This document shows positions 35,166 to 43,621 of a DNA stretch of 64,000 nt, piece by piece. The translations under genes were made by a program, and so were the position numbers. This stretch comes from Sphingomonas sp. BAUL-RG-20F-R05-02 (GTDB lineage: Bacteria; Pseudomonadota; Alphaproteobacteria; Sphingomonadales; Sphingomonadaceae): positions 1 through 64,000 of the forward strand of contig NZ_JAKNQH010000007.1 in assembly GCF_022662305.1 (NCBI RefSeq), written 5' to 3'. Below the pieces are notes generated by a model. The model ran no database searches and was not told the DNA's origin. It saw only the letters and a program-made list of their open reading frames with translations. Position 1 is the stretch's first letter; every line of letters starts with the position of its first letter.

Positions 35166-35237
35166 TCAGAAGTGGAAACCGGTGCGAATGCTGTAGGGGC
35201 GCGGGGCCATCCATTGATAAGCGTTGATGAGAATACA
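35166..35237 (-). pseudogene. 3' remnant of a TonB-dependent receptor
   Basis: The last 20 or so codons before a TGA at 35168-35166 read NAYQWMAPRPYSIRTGFHF, the typical aromatic-rich last strand of a TonB-dependent receptor ending in Phe. Upstream the frame closes at once with a TAA, and the DNA up to 35447 is not coding. The receptor gene was therefore cut off, probably by the same rearrangement that removed the C-terminus of the adjacent integrase. Confidence 0.6.
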
Positions 35238-35447
35238 TTACGTTTTACGCCCAGAAATGCTTTCTCGATGTCCCGCTAATGGTTGGATTAAACACGTTGG
35301 TGGGATCGAGTTGGCGATAATGTGCCGACAAGGCGGGTTTTGCAAAATAGATGTGTCAAACGTTATGCTCTGCGGGATATTCCGCCCCGCGTATGTCGAG
35401 CAACGCGAGCATGTCTCGCTTCACTGTGGCAGCATCGCTACCCAATT
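35238..35447. other. Non-coding junction between receptor remnant and integrase
   Basis: This 210-bp stretch has no supportable gene and is lower in GC than the flanks. It joins a truncated TonB receptor tail to a truncated integrase, so it probably contains a deletion junction. Confidence 0.5.
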
Positions 35448-36782
35448 TTAAACATAGTCCTGATGCAGGACGTGGCAGAAGAGATAGCCATAGTAGAGGG
35501 GCAGATGTTTCCGCAAGACATGAAGGTTCAGTGGTCGCGCAAGCTGCGGGACGCTCATCCGGTCGGCACTCGCTTTCGCATCCGCGTTTTCGAGGAAACG
35601 GGTGAACCACCTCGATATCGCTGTGGATCGGTAGCCAAGGTGGCCGAACGGAAGTTCGGGGAACAGGTTGGTCTCACCACACAGGCGTTGCGAGGCCGCG
35701 AACGCCAGAAAGCCGCAGCGGATCAGTTCATCGTGGACGGGCACGACCCGTTCGCTCGCGTTCGTCTTCACGCGCTTCTCGTCCCCGGTAAGACTGACGC
35801 CCGAGGTCACGTTAAAGCAGGCAACCCCGTCCATCTCTCGAATGTCGGATACCTCAAGCTGGCAAATCTCGTTGAGTCGTAGGCCGCTGAACAGCGCGAT
35901 CAGCGGCACCCAGAATCGAGCGCGGCGCGGTCGCTGATCGCCGGGGATTGCGTAGCCATTCGCGTCGTCGCGACATCCGGTGTAGATCGGCGCATCGAAG
36001 ATGCGGCGAAGCTGCTCGGTTGAGAACGGATTGCGCTTATCGCGCTTCTTCACCGGGTCGGGGAGCTTGAGCCCCTTGAGCGGATTGCGATCGAGATACC
36101 CCTCGTTGATCGCCCAGTTCATTACCCCGCCGAACCGATTGACGTAGGCGTTGAGGTTCGCGGTGCTGATGAGGCGGGCCTCGCCACTCGCCTTGGCGGC
36201 AGCGACCACCTCCTTGATCGTCATGTCAGGGAAGCGTTGATGCGCGCTCTTCGGCATCTCGCGGAGCAACGCCACAGAGTCGCAGCATCCCTCGCGCGTG
36301 ATATCGGTGAGCGCTGTCTGCTCACCGAACACCTCGATCACCCATTTTCGGGTTGTCGCGTGGGCGATCAGGGTCCGTTTGCTCCATTGGTGCTTCGGGT
36401 CGGCGATGAAACGATCGTAGACATCGCCAATCGTGCGCCTGTTCGATGGCGGGGGCGGCGCTGGCGGTTGCGGAGCAGCCGGAACCCATGGCAACAAAAT
36501 AGGCGGGCCGTTCAGCGTGGTGACGATCAAGGCCGGATCGGCCAGCCTGCCGATCGAGGCCCGCGCCTTCTCGAACTCGCTCTCCACATCTGCCGCGATC
36601 CTATGGATGCGCCGAAGCGCCATCGCGTAGCTGTCAGTATCGAGTGAGCGCCATACCTCGCGCCCTTCCCAGACCGTCAGGAGATCGGTCGGCACCCGTC
36701 GTCTGTAATGGAAGATGCCGCGCTTCGAACACAGGCCAATCGGTCGATTGTGTAGACGCCCTGACGACGATTTCCCGAGCAT
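35448..36782 (-). CDS. Phage-type tyrosine recombinase, C-terminally truncated
   Basis: This 444-residue integrase of the kind found in tRNA-inserted islands has an arm-binding N-terminus (KRGIFHYRRRVPTDL), a SAM-like core-binding domain (about 115-240) and a catalytic domain with Arg302 (SGLRLNEI) and a Lys in DEKRVKTNASER. After ISRWFTRFLENA (about residue 400) the expected HxLRHT box, the second His/Trp and the tyrosine nucleophile are missing, and the last 40 residues do not resemble the family. It is therefore predicted inactive. It lies 120 bp from the 3' end of tRNA-Gly, the usual place for an island integrase. Confidence 0.8.
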   Translation of the reverse strand: MLGKSSSGRLHNRPIGLCSKRGIFHYRRRVPTDLLTVWEGREVWRSLDTDSYAMALRRIHRIAADVESEFEKARASIGRLADPALIVTTLNGPPILLPWVPAAPQPPAPPPPSNRRTIGDVYDRFIADPKHQWSKRTLIAHATTRKWVIEVFGEQTALTDITREGCCDSVALLREMPKSAHQRFPDMTIKEVVAAAKASGEARLISTANLNAYVNRFGGVMNWAINEGYLDRNPLKGLKLPDPVKKRDKRNPFSTEQLRRIFDAPIYTGCRDDANGYAIPGDQRPRRARFWVPLIALFSGLRLNEICQLEVSDIREMDGVACFNVTSGVSLTGDEKRVKTNASERVVPVHDELIRCGFLAFAASQRLCGETNLFPELPFGHLGYRSTAISRWFTRFLENADAKASADRMSVPQLARPLNLHVLRKHLPLYYGYLFCHVLHQDYV

Positions 36783-36827
36783 TTACGAGGGCTTGGAGCA
36801 CCACGAGCGGCATCATTGTGTAGACGC
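36747..36827. repeat. 13-bp direct repeats near the integrase start
   Basis: ATTGTGTAGACGC occurs at 36747-36759 and again at 36815-36827. The pair spans the integrase start and lies between it and the tRNA-Gly 3' end. Short direct repeats in this position are typical arm-type integrase binding sites, or may be a trace of the insertion event. Confidence 0.7.
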
Positions 36828-36901
36828 TTGGTGGAGACGATCTTGGTGCTGAACCGTAATTTCGACGGTTTTGTGAGGACTTCCAATGGCTTGGAAGTCG
36901 C

Positions 36902-36976
36902 TGGAGCGGGCGAAGGGATTCGAACCCTCGACCCCAACCTTGGCAAGGTTGTGCTCTACCCCTGAGCTACGCCCGC
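36902..36976 (-). tRNA. tRNA-Gly (GCC)
   Basis: Read on the minus strand the gene starts GCGGGCGTAGCTCAG at 36976, has the anticodon loop CTTGCCAAG (anticodon GCC), the T-arm GGTTCGAATCC, and ends CGCCCGC, discriminator U and an encoded CCA at 36904-36902. The acceptor stem pairs perfectly over 7 bp. Its 3' end faces the integrase, so it is the likely attachment gene. No second copy of its 3' end was seen further left in the window. Confidence 0.95.
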
Positions 36977-37153
36977 TCTGGCGATCTGCCTTCCGAACGC
37001 TGCCGGAAGGCGGGGTGAGGCGCGGCTATTAGCTGCGCTGTTCGGGGCTGGCAACCCCCATATTCACGTTCTCGTCGATCTTTGTGAAAAGCCTTGGCTT
37101 GTTCGCCCAAGCGCCCACATAAGGCACCACACAATCGAGCATTGGAGCGCGAC

Positions 37154-38065
37154 TTGGCTACCCTGGGATTGAACGCCGCCGAACGCGAGGCCGTCGAGAG
37201 CTTCCGCCGCGACGTGGTCGAACCATCGATGACGAGCCTCGTCATTATCGATTTCTGGGCGGAATGGTGCGGACCGTGCAAGGCGCTGACGCCGTTGCTG
37301 GAAAAGGTCGCGGCGGCCTATGCCGACAAGGGCGTGGTGCTGGCCAAGGTCGATACCGACAAGAACCAATTCATCGCCGCGCAATTCCAGATCAAGTCGA
37401 TCCCGACCGTCTATGCGATGTTCCAGGGGCAGCTTGTCGCCGATCTCACCCCGGCGCGCACCGAATCGCAACTGCGCACGATGCTCGACCAGATCCTCAA
37501 GCAGTTACCGATCGAAAGCGAAGGTGCCGCGCTGGAGGCTGAGATCGAGCCGATGATCGCGATGGGCGAGCAGGTGCTGGCCGACGGCGATGCCGAGCAG
37601 GCGGTCGATATCTTTCGCCAGATCGCGGAACTCGCGCCGGACAACGCCGCCGTTCATGCCGGGTTCGTGCGTGCGCTGGTCGCGAGCGGCGATCTCGACG
37701 CAGCCGACGCGCATCTGGCGCTGATCCCGGCGGAGATCGCCAAGCTTCCCGAGATCGAGCGGGCCCGGGCGGCGCTCACACTTGCGCGGGATGCCAAGCC
37801 GGTCGACGATCTCGCGGGCCTTGCCGCCGAAGTCGCCGCCAATCCGCACGACATGGACAAGCGCTTCGCGCTCGCCGGCGGGCAGATGGCGTCGGGCGAC
37901 CGCGAGGCCGCCGCCGCCACGCTGCTGGCGATGATCGCCGAGGACAAGGCGTGGAACGAAGCGGCCGCGCGCACGCAGTTGCTCAAGCTATTCGAGGTGG
38001 TCGGGCTCGAAGACCCGTGGGTGTCGGCGCAGCGTCGCAAGCTTTCCGCGATCCTGTTCGGATGA
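37154..38065 (+). CDS. Thioredoxin-fold co-chaperone (CnoX/YbbN-like)
   Basis: This 303-residue protein starts with a thioredoxin domain carrying WAEWCGPCK (about residues 37-45), followed by a helical tetratricopeptide-like C-terminal half, the layout of CnoX/YbbN holdase-type proteins that protect clients from chlorine or oxidative stress. The start is taken as TTG (MATLGLNAAER) with GGAG upstream; an ATG 60 bp earlier has no site and adds unconserved residues. The stop overlaps the start of the Lon-domain gene (ATGA), so the two form an operon. Confidence 0.88.
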   Translation: MATLGLNAAEREAVESFRRDVVEPSMTSLVIIDFWAEWCGPCKALTPLLEKVAAAYADKGVVLAKVDTDKNQFIAAQFQIKSIPTVYAMFQGQLVADLTPARTESQLRTMLDQILKQLPIESEGAALEAEIEPMIAMGEQVLADGDAEQAVDIFRQIAELAPDNAAVHAGFVRALVASGDLDAADAHLALIPAEIAKLPEIERARAALTLARDAKPVDDLAGLAAEVAANPHDMDKRFALAGGQMASGDREAAAATLLAMIAEDKAWNEAAARTQLLKLFEVVGLEDPWVSAQRRKLSAILFG

Positions 38066-38700
38066 GCGAAGCCGCGAAAACCACACGGCTTTCGATCTTC
38101 CCGCTGCCGGGCGCGTTGCTGTTCCCGCGCATGCATCTGCCGCTGCACATCTTCGAGCCGCGCTACCGGGCGATGGTGTCCGATGCGATGGCGCGCGACC
38201 GGCGCATCGGCATGATCCAGCCGCGCACGGGCAAGATCACCCGCAAGGACAGCCCACCGCTGTTCGAGATCGGCTGCGTCGGCAAGATCGGCGAGTTCGA
38301 GGCGGGCGAGGATGGCCGCTACAATCTGGTGCTGGAAGGCGTCGCGCTGTTCCGCATCGTCCGCGAACTGGACGTAACCACGCCGTTCCGGCAGGTCGAG
38401 GCGGAACTGCTGCCTCTGGCGGACGAGCCCGAGATGCTGTCGCTGTCGCGCCGTTCGCTGCTGGAAACCGAATCGCGCGCGTTTGCGGATGCGCAGGGTT
38501 ATGCGGTCGATTGGGATGCGGTGACGCGGCTCGACGACGAGGCGCTGGTCAACGGCATCGCCCAGATCGCGCCGTTCGACGTTGCCGCGAAACAGGCGTT
38601 GCTCGAATCGCCCGATATCGAGGATCGCGCCGAACTCATCATCCAGTTGATGCAGTTCTTCGGTCGCCATGACGGCGAAGATTCGGTGACGCTGCAATAA
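38062..38700 (+). CDS. LON substrate-binding domain protein
   Basis: This 212-residue protein consists of the Lon N-terminal (substrate-binding) domain only: RLSIFPLPGALLFPRMHLPLHIFEPRYRAM is the canonical start. The ATPase and protease domains are absent, as in the stand-alone family common in alphaproteobacteria. Its role is not well defined; it may bind peptides or act as an adaptor. It is translationally coupled to the thioredoxin co-chaperone gene, a conserved order in sphingomonads as far as I recall. Confidence 0.9.
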   Translation: MSEAAKTTRLSIFPLPGALLFPRMHLPLHIFEPRYRAMVSDAMARDRRIGMIQPRTGKITRKDSPPLFEIGCVGKIGEFEAGEDGRYNLVLEGVALFRIVRELDVTTPFRQVEAELLPLADEPEMLSLSRRSLLETESRAFADAQGYAVDWDAVTRLDDEALVNGIAQIAPFDVAAKQALLESPDIEDRAELIIQLMQFFGRHDGEDSVTLQ

Positions 38701-38712
38701 CGTTCCGGATGC

Positions 38713-38737
38713 GGGGCGGTGGCGAACCACGCGCCCC
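38713..38737. terminator. Hairpin between convergent genes
   Basis: GGGGCGGTGG (38713-38722) pairs with CCAC-G-CGCCCC (38727-38737) around a CGAA tetraloop, with one bulged base. It lies between the Lon-domain gene and the convergent gene ending at 38746 and probably ends transcription from both sides. Confidence 0.65.
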
Positions 38738-38745
38738 GTGACCGG

Positions 38746-39126
38746 TCAGGCCTTCTTGCGGCCGCGCTTGGGGGCGGCGGCAGCCTCGGCGTCGTGTTCC
38801 TCGTCCGGCTGGTCTTCGCCGGCTTCGGTCAGCGCCTCGCCAAGCGCCTTCAGCTTCTCCTGATTGGTCTCGGCCTTGTCGGCGATCTTGGTCGTCGCGG
38901 CACCAAGCCGGTGGAGCAGCGCATGCACGCGATCAGCATCCGGTGCGTCCTTCTCCAACTGCTTGCGCAGCGATCCCAGATCCCGAAGGATGCCCTTCGC
39001 GCCGGTCGTGTCGATATCCGCCAGCGCGGCTTCCCAATCCTCGATCATGTCGGCGCCCTTGGCGGCCTTGGTCGTTTCCAAACCGCGATTGATCGCGTTC
39101 ATCGTCCCGGCGAATTTCACGGCCAT
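38746..39126 (-). CDS. Hypothetical helical protein with basic tail
   Basis: The 126-residue protein is predicted mostly helical (KGILRDLGSLRKQLEKDAPD, ADKAETNQEKLKALGEAL) and ends with an acidic segment and a basic tail PKRGRKKA that could bind nucleic acid. The ATG at 39126 follows AAAGGATA; an upstream start at 39156 adds unlikely residues. It is not recognised. It lies just downstream of dnaN on the same strand but is separated by a hairpin, so it probably has its own promoter. Confidence 0.75.
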   Translation of the reverse strand: MAVKFAGTMNAINRGLETTKAAKGADMIEDWEAALADIDTTGAKGILRDLGSLRKQLEKDAPDADRVHALLHRLGAATTKIADKAETNQEKLKALGEALTEAGEDQPDEEHDAEAAAAPKRGRKKA

Positions 39127-39218
39127 GCTGTATCCTTTCAGGCAACCGGCAAACACCGGCGGCCGTCAAACGGGACATAACGTGGAAAGCCGCACCGTCG
39201 GCGCTGCTAAAGCGGCAG

Positions 39219-39240
39219 AACGTGCCGTAAGCGGCACGTT
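39219..39240. terminator. Hairpin downstream of dnaN
   Basis: AACGTGCCG and CGGCACGTT form a perfect 9-bp stem with a 4-nt loop, 32-53 bp past the dnaN stop on the minus strand. There is no clear T-run, so termination efficiency is uncertain. Confidence 0.6.
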
Positions 39241-39271
39241 GCGCTGGCGATTGATCCAGATCAGCGGTGCA

Positions 39272-40384
39272 TCACACCCGCATCGGCATCAGCACGTACA
39301 GCGCGGCGGCCTTGTCGTTCTCGCGGATCAACGTCGGCGCGGCAGCGTCGGCGAGATGCACCTCGACCGTGTCGCCGTCCAACTGGCCGAGGATGTCGAG
39401 GAGGTAGCGGCTGTTGAAGCCGATCTCGAACGGCAGCGAGACATATTCGCCCGGCACTTCCTCGGCGGCGGTGCCGTTGTCGGGGCTGGTGACCGACAGG
39501 ATGATCTTGTCGCGATCGAGCGCCATCTTCACCGCGCGCGTCTTCTCGGTGGCGATCGTCGACACGCGGTCGACGCCTTCCTCGAAGCTGCGCGGATCAA
39601 TCTTGAGGATCTTGTCGTTGCCGGTCGGAATGACGCGGCTGTAGTCCGGAAAGGTGCCGTCGATCAGCTTCGACGTCAGCAGCGCATGGCCGAGATCGAA
39701 ACGGATCTTGGTCGAGGACAGCGACACGCCGACCTGCGCATCGACCTCGTCGAGCAGCTTGCGCAGTTCGGCGATGCATTTGCGCGGCACGATCACGTCG
39801 GGCATCGCCTCCGCGCCTTCCGGCCGTGGCATCGTCACGCGGGCGAGGCGGTGGCCGTCGGTCGCGGCGGCTTTCAGCACCGGCTGCGGATCGGCCGAGA
39901 CGTGCAGGAAAATGCCGTTGAGGTAATAGCGCGTCTCTTCGGTCGAGATCGCGAAGCGCGTCTTGTCGATGATCTGTTTGAGCGTTTCCGCCGGCAGCTC
40001 GAACGTGACGGGCAACTCGCCCTCCGCGATCACCGGGAAGTCGTCGCGCGGCAGTGTGCCGAGCTGGAAACGCGCGCGCCCCGCCACGATGGTCAGCTTG
40101 CCATCGGCGGCGGCGAGGCTAACCTGCGCGCCCTCGGGCAGTTTGCGCGCGATATCGAACAAGGTGTGTGCCGAGACGGTGGTCGCGCCGGGCTGATCGA
40201 CCGCTGCCGCAATCGTCTCGTTGATCTGGAGGTCGAGATCGGTCGCCATCAGCTTGAGGCCGCCCTCCGCCGTCGCCTCGATCAGCACATTGGAAAGGAT
40301 CGGGATGGTGTTGCGCCGCTCCACCACCGATTGCACATGGCTGAGGCCCTTCAGGAGGGTCGCGCGTTCGATCGTCGCCTTCAT
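39272..40384 (-). CDS. dnaN: DNA polymerase III beta sliding clamp
   Basis: This 370-residue protein shows the three-fold clamp architecture, from MKATIERATLLKGLSHVQSV through the middle LPRDDFPVIAEGELPVTF and FAISTEETRYYLNGIFL to the C-terminal ending ALYVLMPMRV. It is the replisome processivity clamp. The start at 40384 gives the standard N-terminus and is preceded by GGGGGATTGAG; a longer frame adds MARGIE, which is not part of the family. It is not next to dnaA or recF here, which is usual in sphingomonads. Confidence 0.96.
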   Translation of the reverse strand: MKATIERATLLKGLSHVQSVVERRNTIPILSNVLIEATAEGGLKLMATDLDLQINETIAAAVDQPGATTVSAHTLFDIARKLPEGAQVSLAAADGKLTIVAGRARFQLGTLPRDDFPVIAEGELPVTFELPAETLKQIIDKTRFAISTEETRYYLNGIFLHVSADPQPVLKAAATDGHRLARVTMPRPEGAEAMPDVIVPRKCIAELRKLLDEVDAQVGVSLSSTKIRFDLGHALLTSKLIDGTFPDYSRVIPTGNDKILKIDPRSFEEGVDRVSTIATEKTRAVKMALDRDKIILSVTSPDNGTAAEEVPGEYVSLPFEIGFNSRYLLDILGQLDGDTVEVHLADAAAPTLIRENDKAAALYVLMPMRV

Positions 40385-40465
40385 CTCAATCCCCCGGGCC
40401 ATCAGCCCACTTATCGTCCCGCCCGGCGTTAAAAGCCGTGGGTTAATGCGCCGTTTCCATCCTTA

Positions 40466-40732
40466 GGGTCCAAACCCCATCACGGCAACGGTCGTGATCG
40501 CCCGGAGAAGGCTGCTGGCAAGGAGCGCGGCGCAGACGCGTGGCACAAGCCACGCGCAAGTCAGCGACGTAGCCAGCAGCCTTCTCCGGGCGACCGCGAA
40601 GCGGCGGGCGGCTTTTGTCGCACAGCGGCGTCGCGCGTCGGTCACGACGGAAAGCCATCGCGCCCTCCTTGCTCCTACCTGTGCGTCAAAAGCCGCTCCG
40701 TCCCGACCATTGCCGTGATGGGGTTTAGACCC
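40466..40732. repeat. Nested inverted repeats (palindromic intergenic element)
   Basis: An outer pair (40466-40493 and 40705-40732) matches over 26 of 28 bp. Inside it is a perfect 22-bp pair (40498-40519 and 40572-40593), and inside that an 8-bp hairpin CGCGTGGC/GCCACGCG (40537-40556). The 267-bp unit fills the gap between dnaN and the outer-membrane protein gene and has no convincing ORF. It looks like a non-autonomous palindromic element of the REP/BIME or MITE kind. Confidence 0.85.
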
Positions 40733-40791
40733 TCACGCGAAAAGGGGCCGGAGCAAGCGCTCCGACCCCTCCCCTCGCCCGATTCGGACGC

Positions 40792-41472
40792 TTAGAAGCG
40801 GTAGCCGACGCCCACCGCGATCTGGTGGCGATCGGTGTCGACATCGAAGTTGTTGGTGTTGGCGCCGTTGCGATACTCCAGGCGCGCATCGCCGTAGTTC
40901 GAATAGCGATACTCGATCTTGGCGTAGGTGTTGGGGCTGATCGCCTCCTCGATGCCGGCGCCGACGCGGTAGCCGTCGAGGTTGTAGTGCGCGCCGGTCT
41001 CGGTCACGCCGTCGCTGGCGGTCAGGTCGAGCCGCCCGTTGGTGTAGCCGCCTTTGGCATAGACGAGCGTGGTCGGCGACACCTTGTAGCCGATGCGCGC
41101 GCCGGCATAGAGGTCACGTCCCTGCTTGACGCGGCCATAGCCGAGTGCGGCGGCGCTGTACGGTGCGTTGGTGACCTTGCCGGTCGAGCCGGTGATCTCG
41201 CCCTCAACGCCGATCACGATGTTGCCGAGATCCTTGTCGTAGCCGATATCGCCACCGTAGAGCAGGCCATCCGCCTTGCGATCGCTGTCGATATCCGAGT
41301 CCGGGCCACGACCGGGCTGGAGCTTGTCGTAGCCGAGCAGCACGCCGACGCGCGGCCCATTGAACGCGGTGCCGGAAACGGGGGCGGGCGGCGGGCCGTC
41401 TTGCGCCATCACGGGTGCGGCGACGCCCAGGCCGAGCGCGGCGGTGGCGGCGGTGACAAGAAACTTCTGCAT
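40792..41472 (-). CDS. Outer-membrane beta-barrel protein (Omp25/31-like)
   Basis: This 226-residue protein has a signal peptide (MQKFLVTAATAALGLGVAAPVMAQ) and an eight-stranded OmpA-type beta-barrel pattern with alternating aromatic residues, ending in HQIAVGVGYRF with a terminal Phe. Such proteins occur as abundant small porin-like proteins in alphaproteobacteria. The start at 41472 follows GGAGTGAG; the longer frame upstream would run across the divergent promoter. It is divergent from the IalB-like gene. Confidence 0.88.
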   Translation of the reverse strand: MQKFLVTAATAALGLGVAAPVMAQDGPPPAPVSGTAFNGPRVGVLLGYDKLQPGRGPDSDIDSDRKADGLLYGGDIGYDKDLGNIVIGVEGEITGSTGKVTNAPYSAAALGYGRVKQGRDLYAGARIGYKVSPTTLVYAKGGYTNGRLDLTASDGVTETGAHYNLDGYRVGAGIEEAISPNTYAKIEYRYSNYGDARLEYRNGANTNNFDVDTDRHQIAVGVGYRF

Positions 41473-41622
41473 GATACTCACTCCATTACACATTTCCGCA
41501 ACTACCGGGCAGCATCCGGGGCGGGGAATGCTCAAATAGGTGAGCGGATCGGGCGTTGCATGAACCTCAGATAAACGCGGAAATCCGTTGCTTTTGCGCC
41601 ACACGGGGTTGAAAGCGCACCC

Positions 41623-42132
41623 ATGGCTTCCAAGGCAGCGCCGTTCATGATTTTGGCAGGCGTGGGCCTTTGGCTGTGCGCCGCGCCGGCTGGCGCGCAT
41701 GACGCGATCGGCGTGTACAAAAATTGGGGTGCGTTCAGCGATCCGTCGCCGTTGCACTGCTTCGCGATCGCGCAACCGGTGCAAAGCGGCGGCAGTTCGC
41801 GCTGGCGCCCGTTCGCCAGCGTTGCGAGCTGGCCGAGCCAGAGCGTGCGCAACCAGCTTCACATCCGGCTCAGCCGCACCCGCGACCCCCGCGCCCGCGT
41901 CACGCTGTCGGTCGGCGAGCGTCGCTTCGAACTCGTCGCAGGGCGTGCCGACGCGTGGGCGCCGGATGCGCGCACCGATGCCGCGATCGTCGCGGCGATG
42001 CGTTCGGGCCGCAGCATGAGCGTCGAGACACTGGCGAACAGCGGCGGCCCGTTCGCGGATGTCTATGCGCTTGGCGGCGCGGCGACCGCGATCGATGCCG
42101 CGGCGCTGGCGTGCGTGCGGGCCCACAGCTGA
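41623..42132 (+). CDS. Invasion-associated locus B-like periplasmic protein
   Basis: The 169-residue protein has a signal peptide (ILAGVGLWLCAAPAGA) and the IalB-like pattern: YKNWGAFSDPSPLHCFA, then SRTRDPRARVTLSVG and a C-terminal AIDAAALACVRAHS with a second Cys that may form a disulfide with the first. The function of the family is not well defined; it may be an envelope-stability factor. The gene is followed at 44 bp by rlmN. Assignment is moderately sure. Confidence 0.6.
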   Translation: MASKAAPFMILAGVGLWLCAAPAGAHDAIGVYKNWGAFSDPSPLHCFAIAQPVQSGGSSRWRPFASVASWPSQSVRNQLHIRLSRTRDPRARVTLSVGERRFELVAGRADAWAPDARTDAAIVAAMRSGRSMSVETLANSGGPFADVYALGGAATAIDAAALACVRAHS

Positions 42133-42176
42133 GCCGCGAGTAGAAAATCCTGCGAAACGCTGCTATATCGCAGTCT

Positions 42177-43385
42177 ATGCAGACAGCTTCCGCCGCACTG
42201 ATGCCCATCCCCGGGCACATCGATCCCGTGCCCGTGCCCCGCGCCGCCGTGCCCCGCCCGGACGGCCGGATCGACCTGCTCGGCCTGTCCAAGCTCGACT
42301 TGCGCATGGCGCTGGAGACGGCGCAGCTGGAACCCAAGCAGGCGAAGCTGCGCGCGAAACAGCTTTGGCACTGGATCTACAATCGCGGCGTGACCGACTT
42401 CGCGCTGATGACCGATATCTCCAAGACGATGCAGCCGTGGCTCGCCAATCGCTTCGCGATCAGCCGGCCGGAAGTGGTCGAAGCGCAGGTGTCGACCGAC
42501 GGCACGCGCAAATGGCTGTTGCGCGCGCCCGATGGCGAGGATTACGAGGCGGTGTTCATCCCCGACGCGGATCGGGGCACGCTGTGCGTGTCGAGCCAGG
42601 TCGGCTGCACGCTCAACTGTCGGTTCTGCCATACCGGCACGATGCGGCTGGTGCGCAATCTCACCGCCGCCGAGATCGTCGGGCAGGTGATGCTGGCGCG
42701 CGACGCGCTCGGCGAATGGCCGTCGACGCCCGAGGGGCGGATGCTCACCAACATCGTGATGATGGGCATGGGCGAACCGCTCTACAATTTCGATGCGGTC
42801 AAGGATGCGCTCGGCATCGTCATGGACGGCGACGGGCTTGCGCTGTCGAAGCGGCGGATCACGCTGTCGACCTCGGGCGTGGTGCCGATGATGGCGCGTG
42901 CGGGCGCGGAGATCGGCGTCAATCTTGCGGTGTCGCTGCACGGCGTCACCAAGGAGATCCGCGACGAGATCGTGCCGCTCAACCGCAAATACGGCATCGA
43001 GGAACTGTTGCAGGCGTGCGCGGACTATCCCGGTGCGAACAACGCGCGGCGCATCACCTTCGAATATGTGATGCTGAAGGACAAGAACGACAGCGATGCC
43101 GATGCGCATGAGCTGGTTCGATTGCTCAAGCATTATCAGTTGCCCGCCAAGGTCAATCTGATCCCGTTCAATCCATGGCCGGGCGCGGCGTATGAGACCT
43201 CGACGCCGGAGCGGGTCAAGCGGTTCTCGGAAATCGTTTTCCACGCGGGCATCTCCGCGCCGGTGCGCACCCCGCGCGGGCGCGATATCGACGCGGCGTG
43301 CGGCCAGTTGAAAACGGCGAGCGAGAAAAAGAGCCGCGCCGAACTCGACCGGCTGGCCGAGGAGAAGCAGGCGGCGCTGGGGTAG
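42177..43385 (+). CDS. rlmN: 23S rRNA A2503 / tRNA A37 C2-methyltransferase
   Basis: The 402-residue radical-SAM protein has the cluster motif [13 protein letters not shown] (Cys144, 148, 151), an N-terminal accessory helical domain ([12 protein letters not shown]), [12 protein letters not shown] and the C-terminal catalytic-Cys region [14 protein letters not shown]. RlmN adds a methyl group to C2 of adenosine in 23S rRNA and in some tRNAs. Length is normal. A region rich in palindromes follows the stop. Confidence 0.95.
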   Translation: MQTASAALMPIPGHIDPVPVPRAAVPRPDGRIDLLGLSKLDLRMALETAQLEPKQAKLRAKQLWHWIYNRGVTDFALMTDISKTMQPWLANRFAISRPEVVEAQVSTDGTRKWLLRAPDGEDYEAVFIPDADRGTLCVSSQVGCTLNCRFCHTGTMRLVRNLTAAEIVGQVMLARDALGEWPSTPEGRMLTNIVMMGMGEPLYNFDAVKDALGIVMDGDGLALSKRRITLSTSGVVPMMARAGAEIGVNLAVSLHGVTKEIRDEIVPLNRKYGIEELLQACADYPGANNARRITFEYVMLKDKNDSDADAHELVRLLKHYQLPAKVNLIPFNPWPGAAYETSTPERVKRFSEIVFHAGISAPVRTPRGRDIDAACGQLKTASEKKSRAELDRLAEEKQAALG

Positions 43386-43621
43386 GCGCGCCAGCAAGCG
43401 TCAGCAAAGCTGACGCGAGCAGAAGGCGCGCCCGGCCGGCGGCGCTACAGCGCCGTCCGACGACACGGGCTTTGCCCGTGGCGAGCACCCGCTCCTTACG
43501 GCACACTCCCCAGCGCAGGCCGGGGTCCAGTCACGCAGGTCTTTGTAACGATGCCCACCGCGTTCCCCTCTACGGTCCGTAAGCGGACCCCGGCCTGCGC
43601 CGGGGAAGCGAGAGGCCGTTC
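43386..43621. repeat. Cluster of inverted repeats (REP-like) between rlmN and the TauE-type gene
   Basis: The 236-bp gap holds several hairpins: GCGTCAG/CTGACGC just after rlmN, CACGGGC/GCCCGTG near 43465-43481, and a long pair CCCC(A/G)GCGCAGGCCGGGGTCC at 43508-43528 and 43585-43605 (20 of 21 bp). The last is the repeat often seen between genes in sphingomonads. The first hairpin may end rlmN transcription. Confidence 0.8.

Noticed and set aside
35322..35882. Plus-strand 186-codon frame at the integrase 3' end
   Set aside because: Antisense to the integrase with shadow-like composition; no domain evidence.
36677..36946. Short minus-strand frame reading through tRNA-Gly (GSRVRIPSPAP)
   Set aside because: This is the familiar chance translation of a tRNA T-arm, not a protein.
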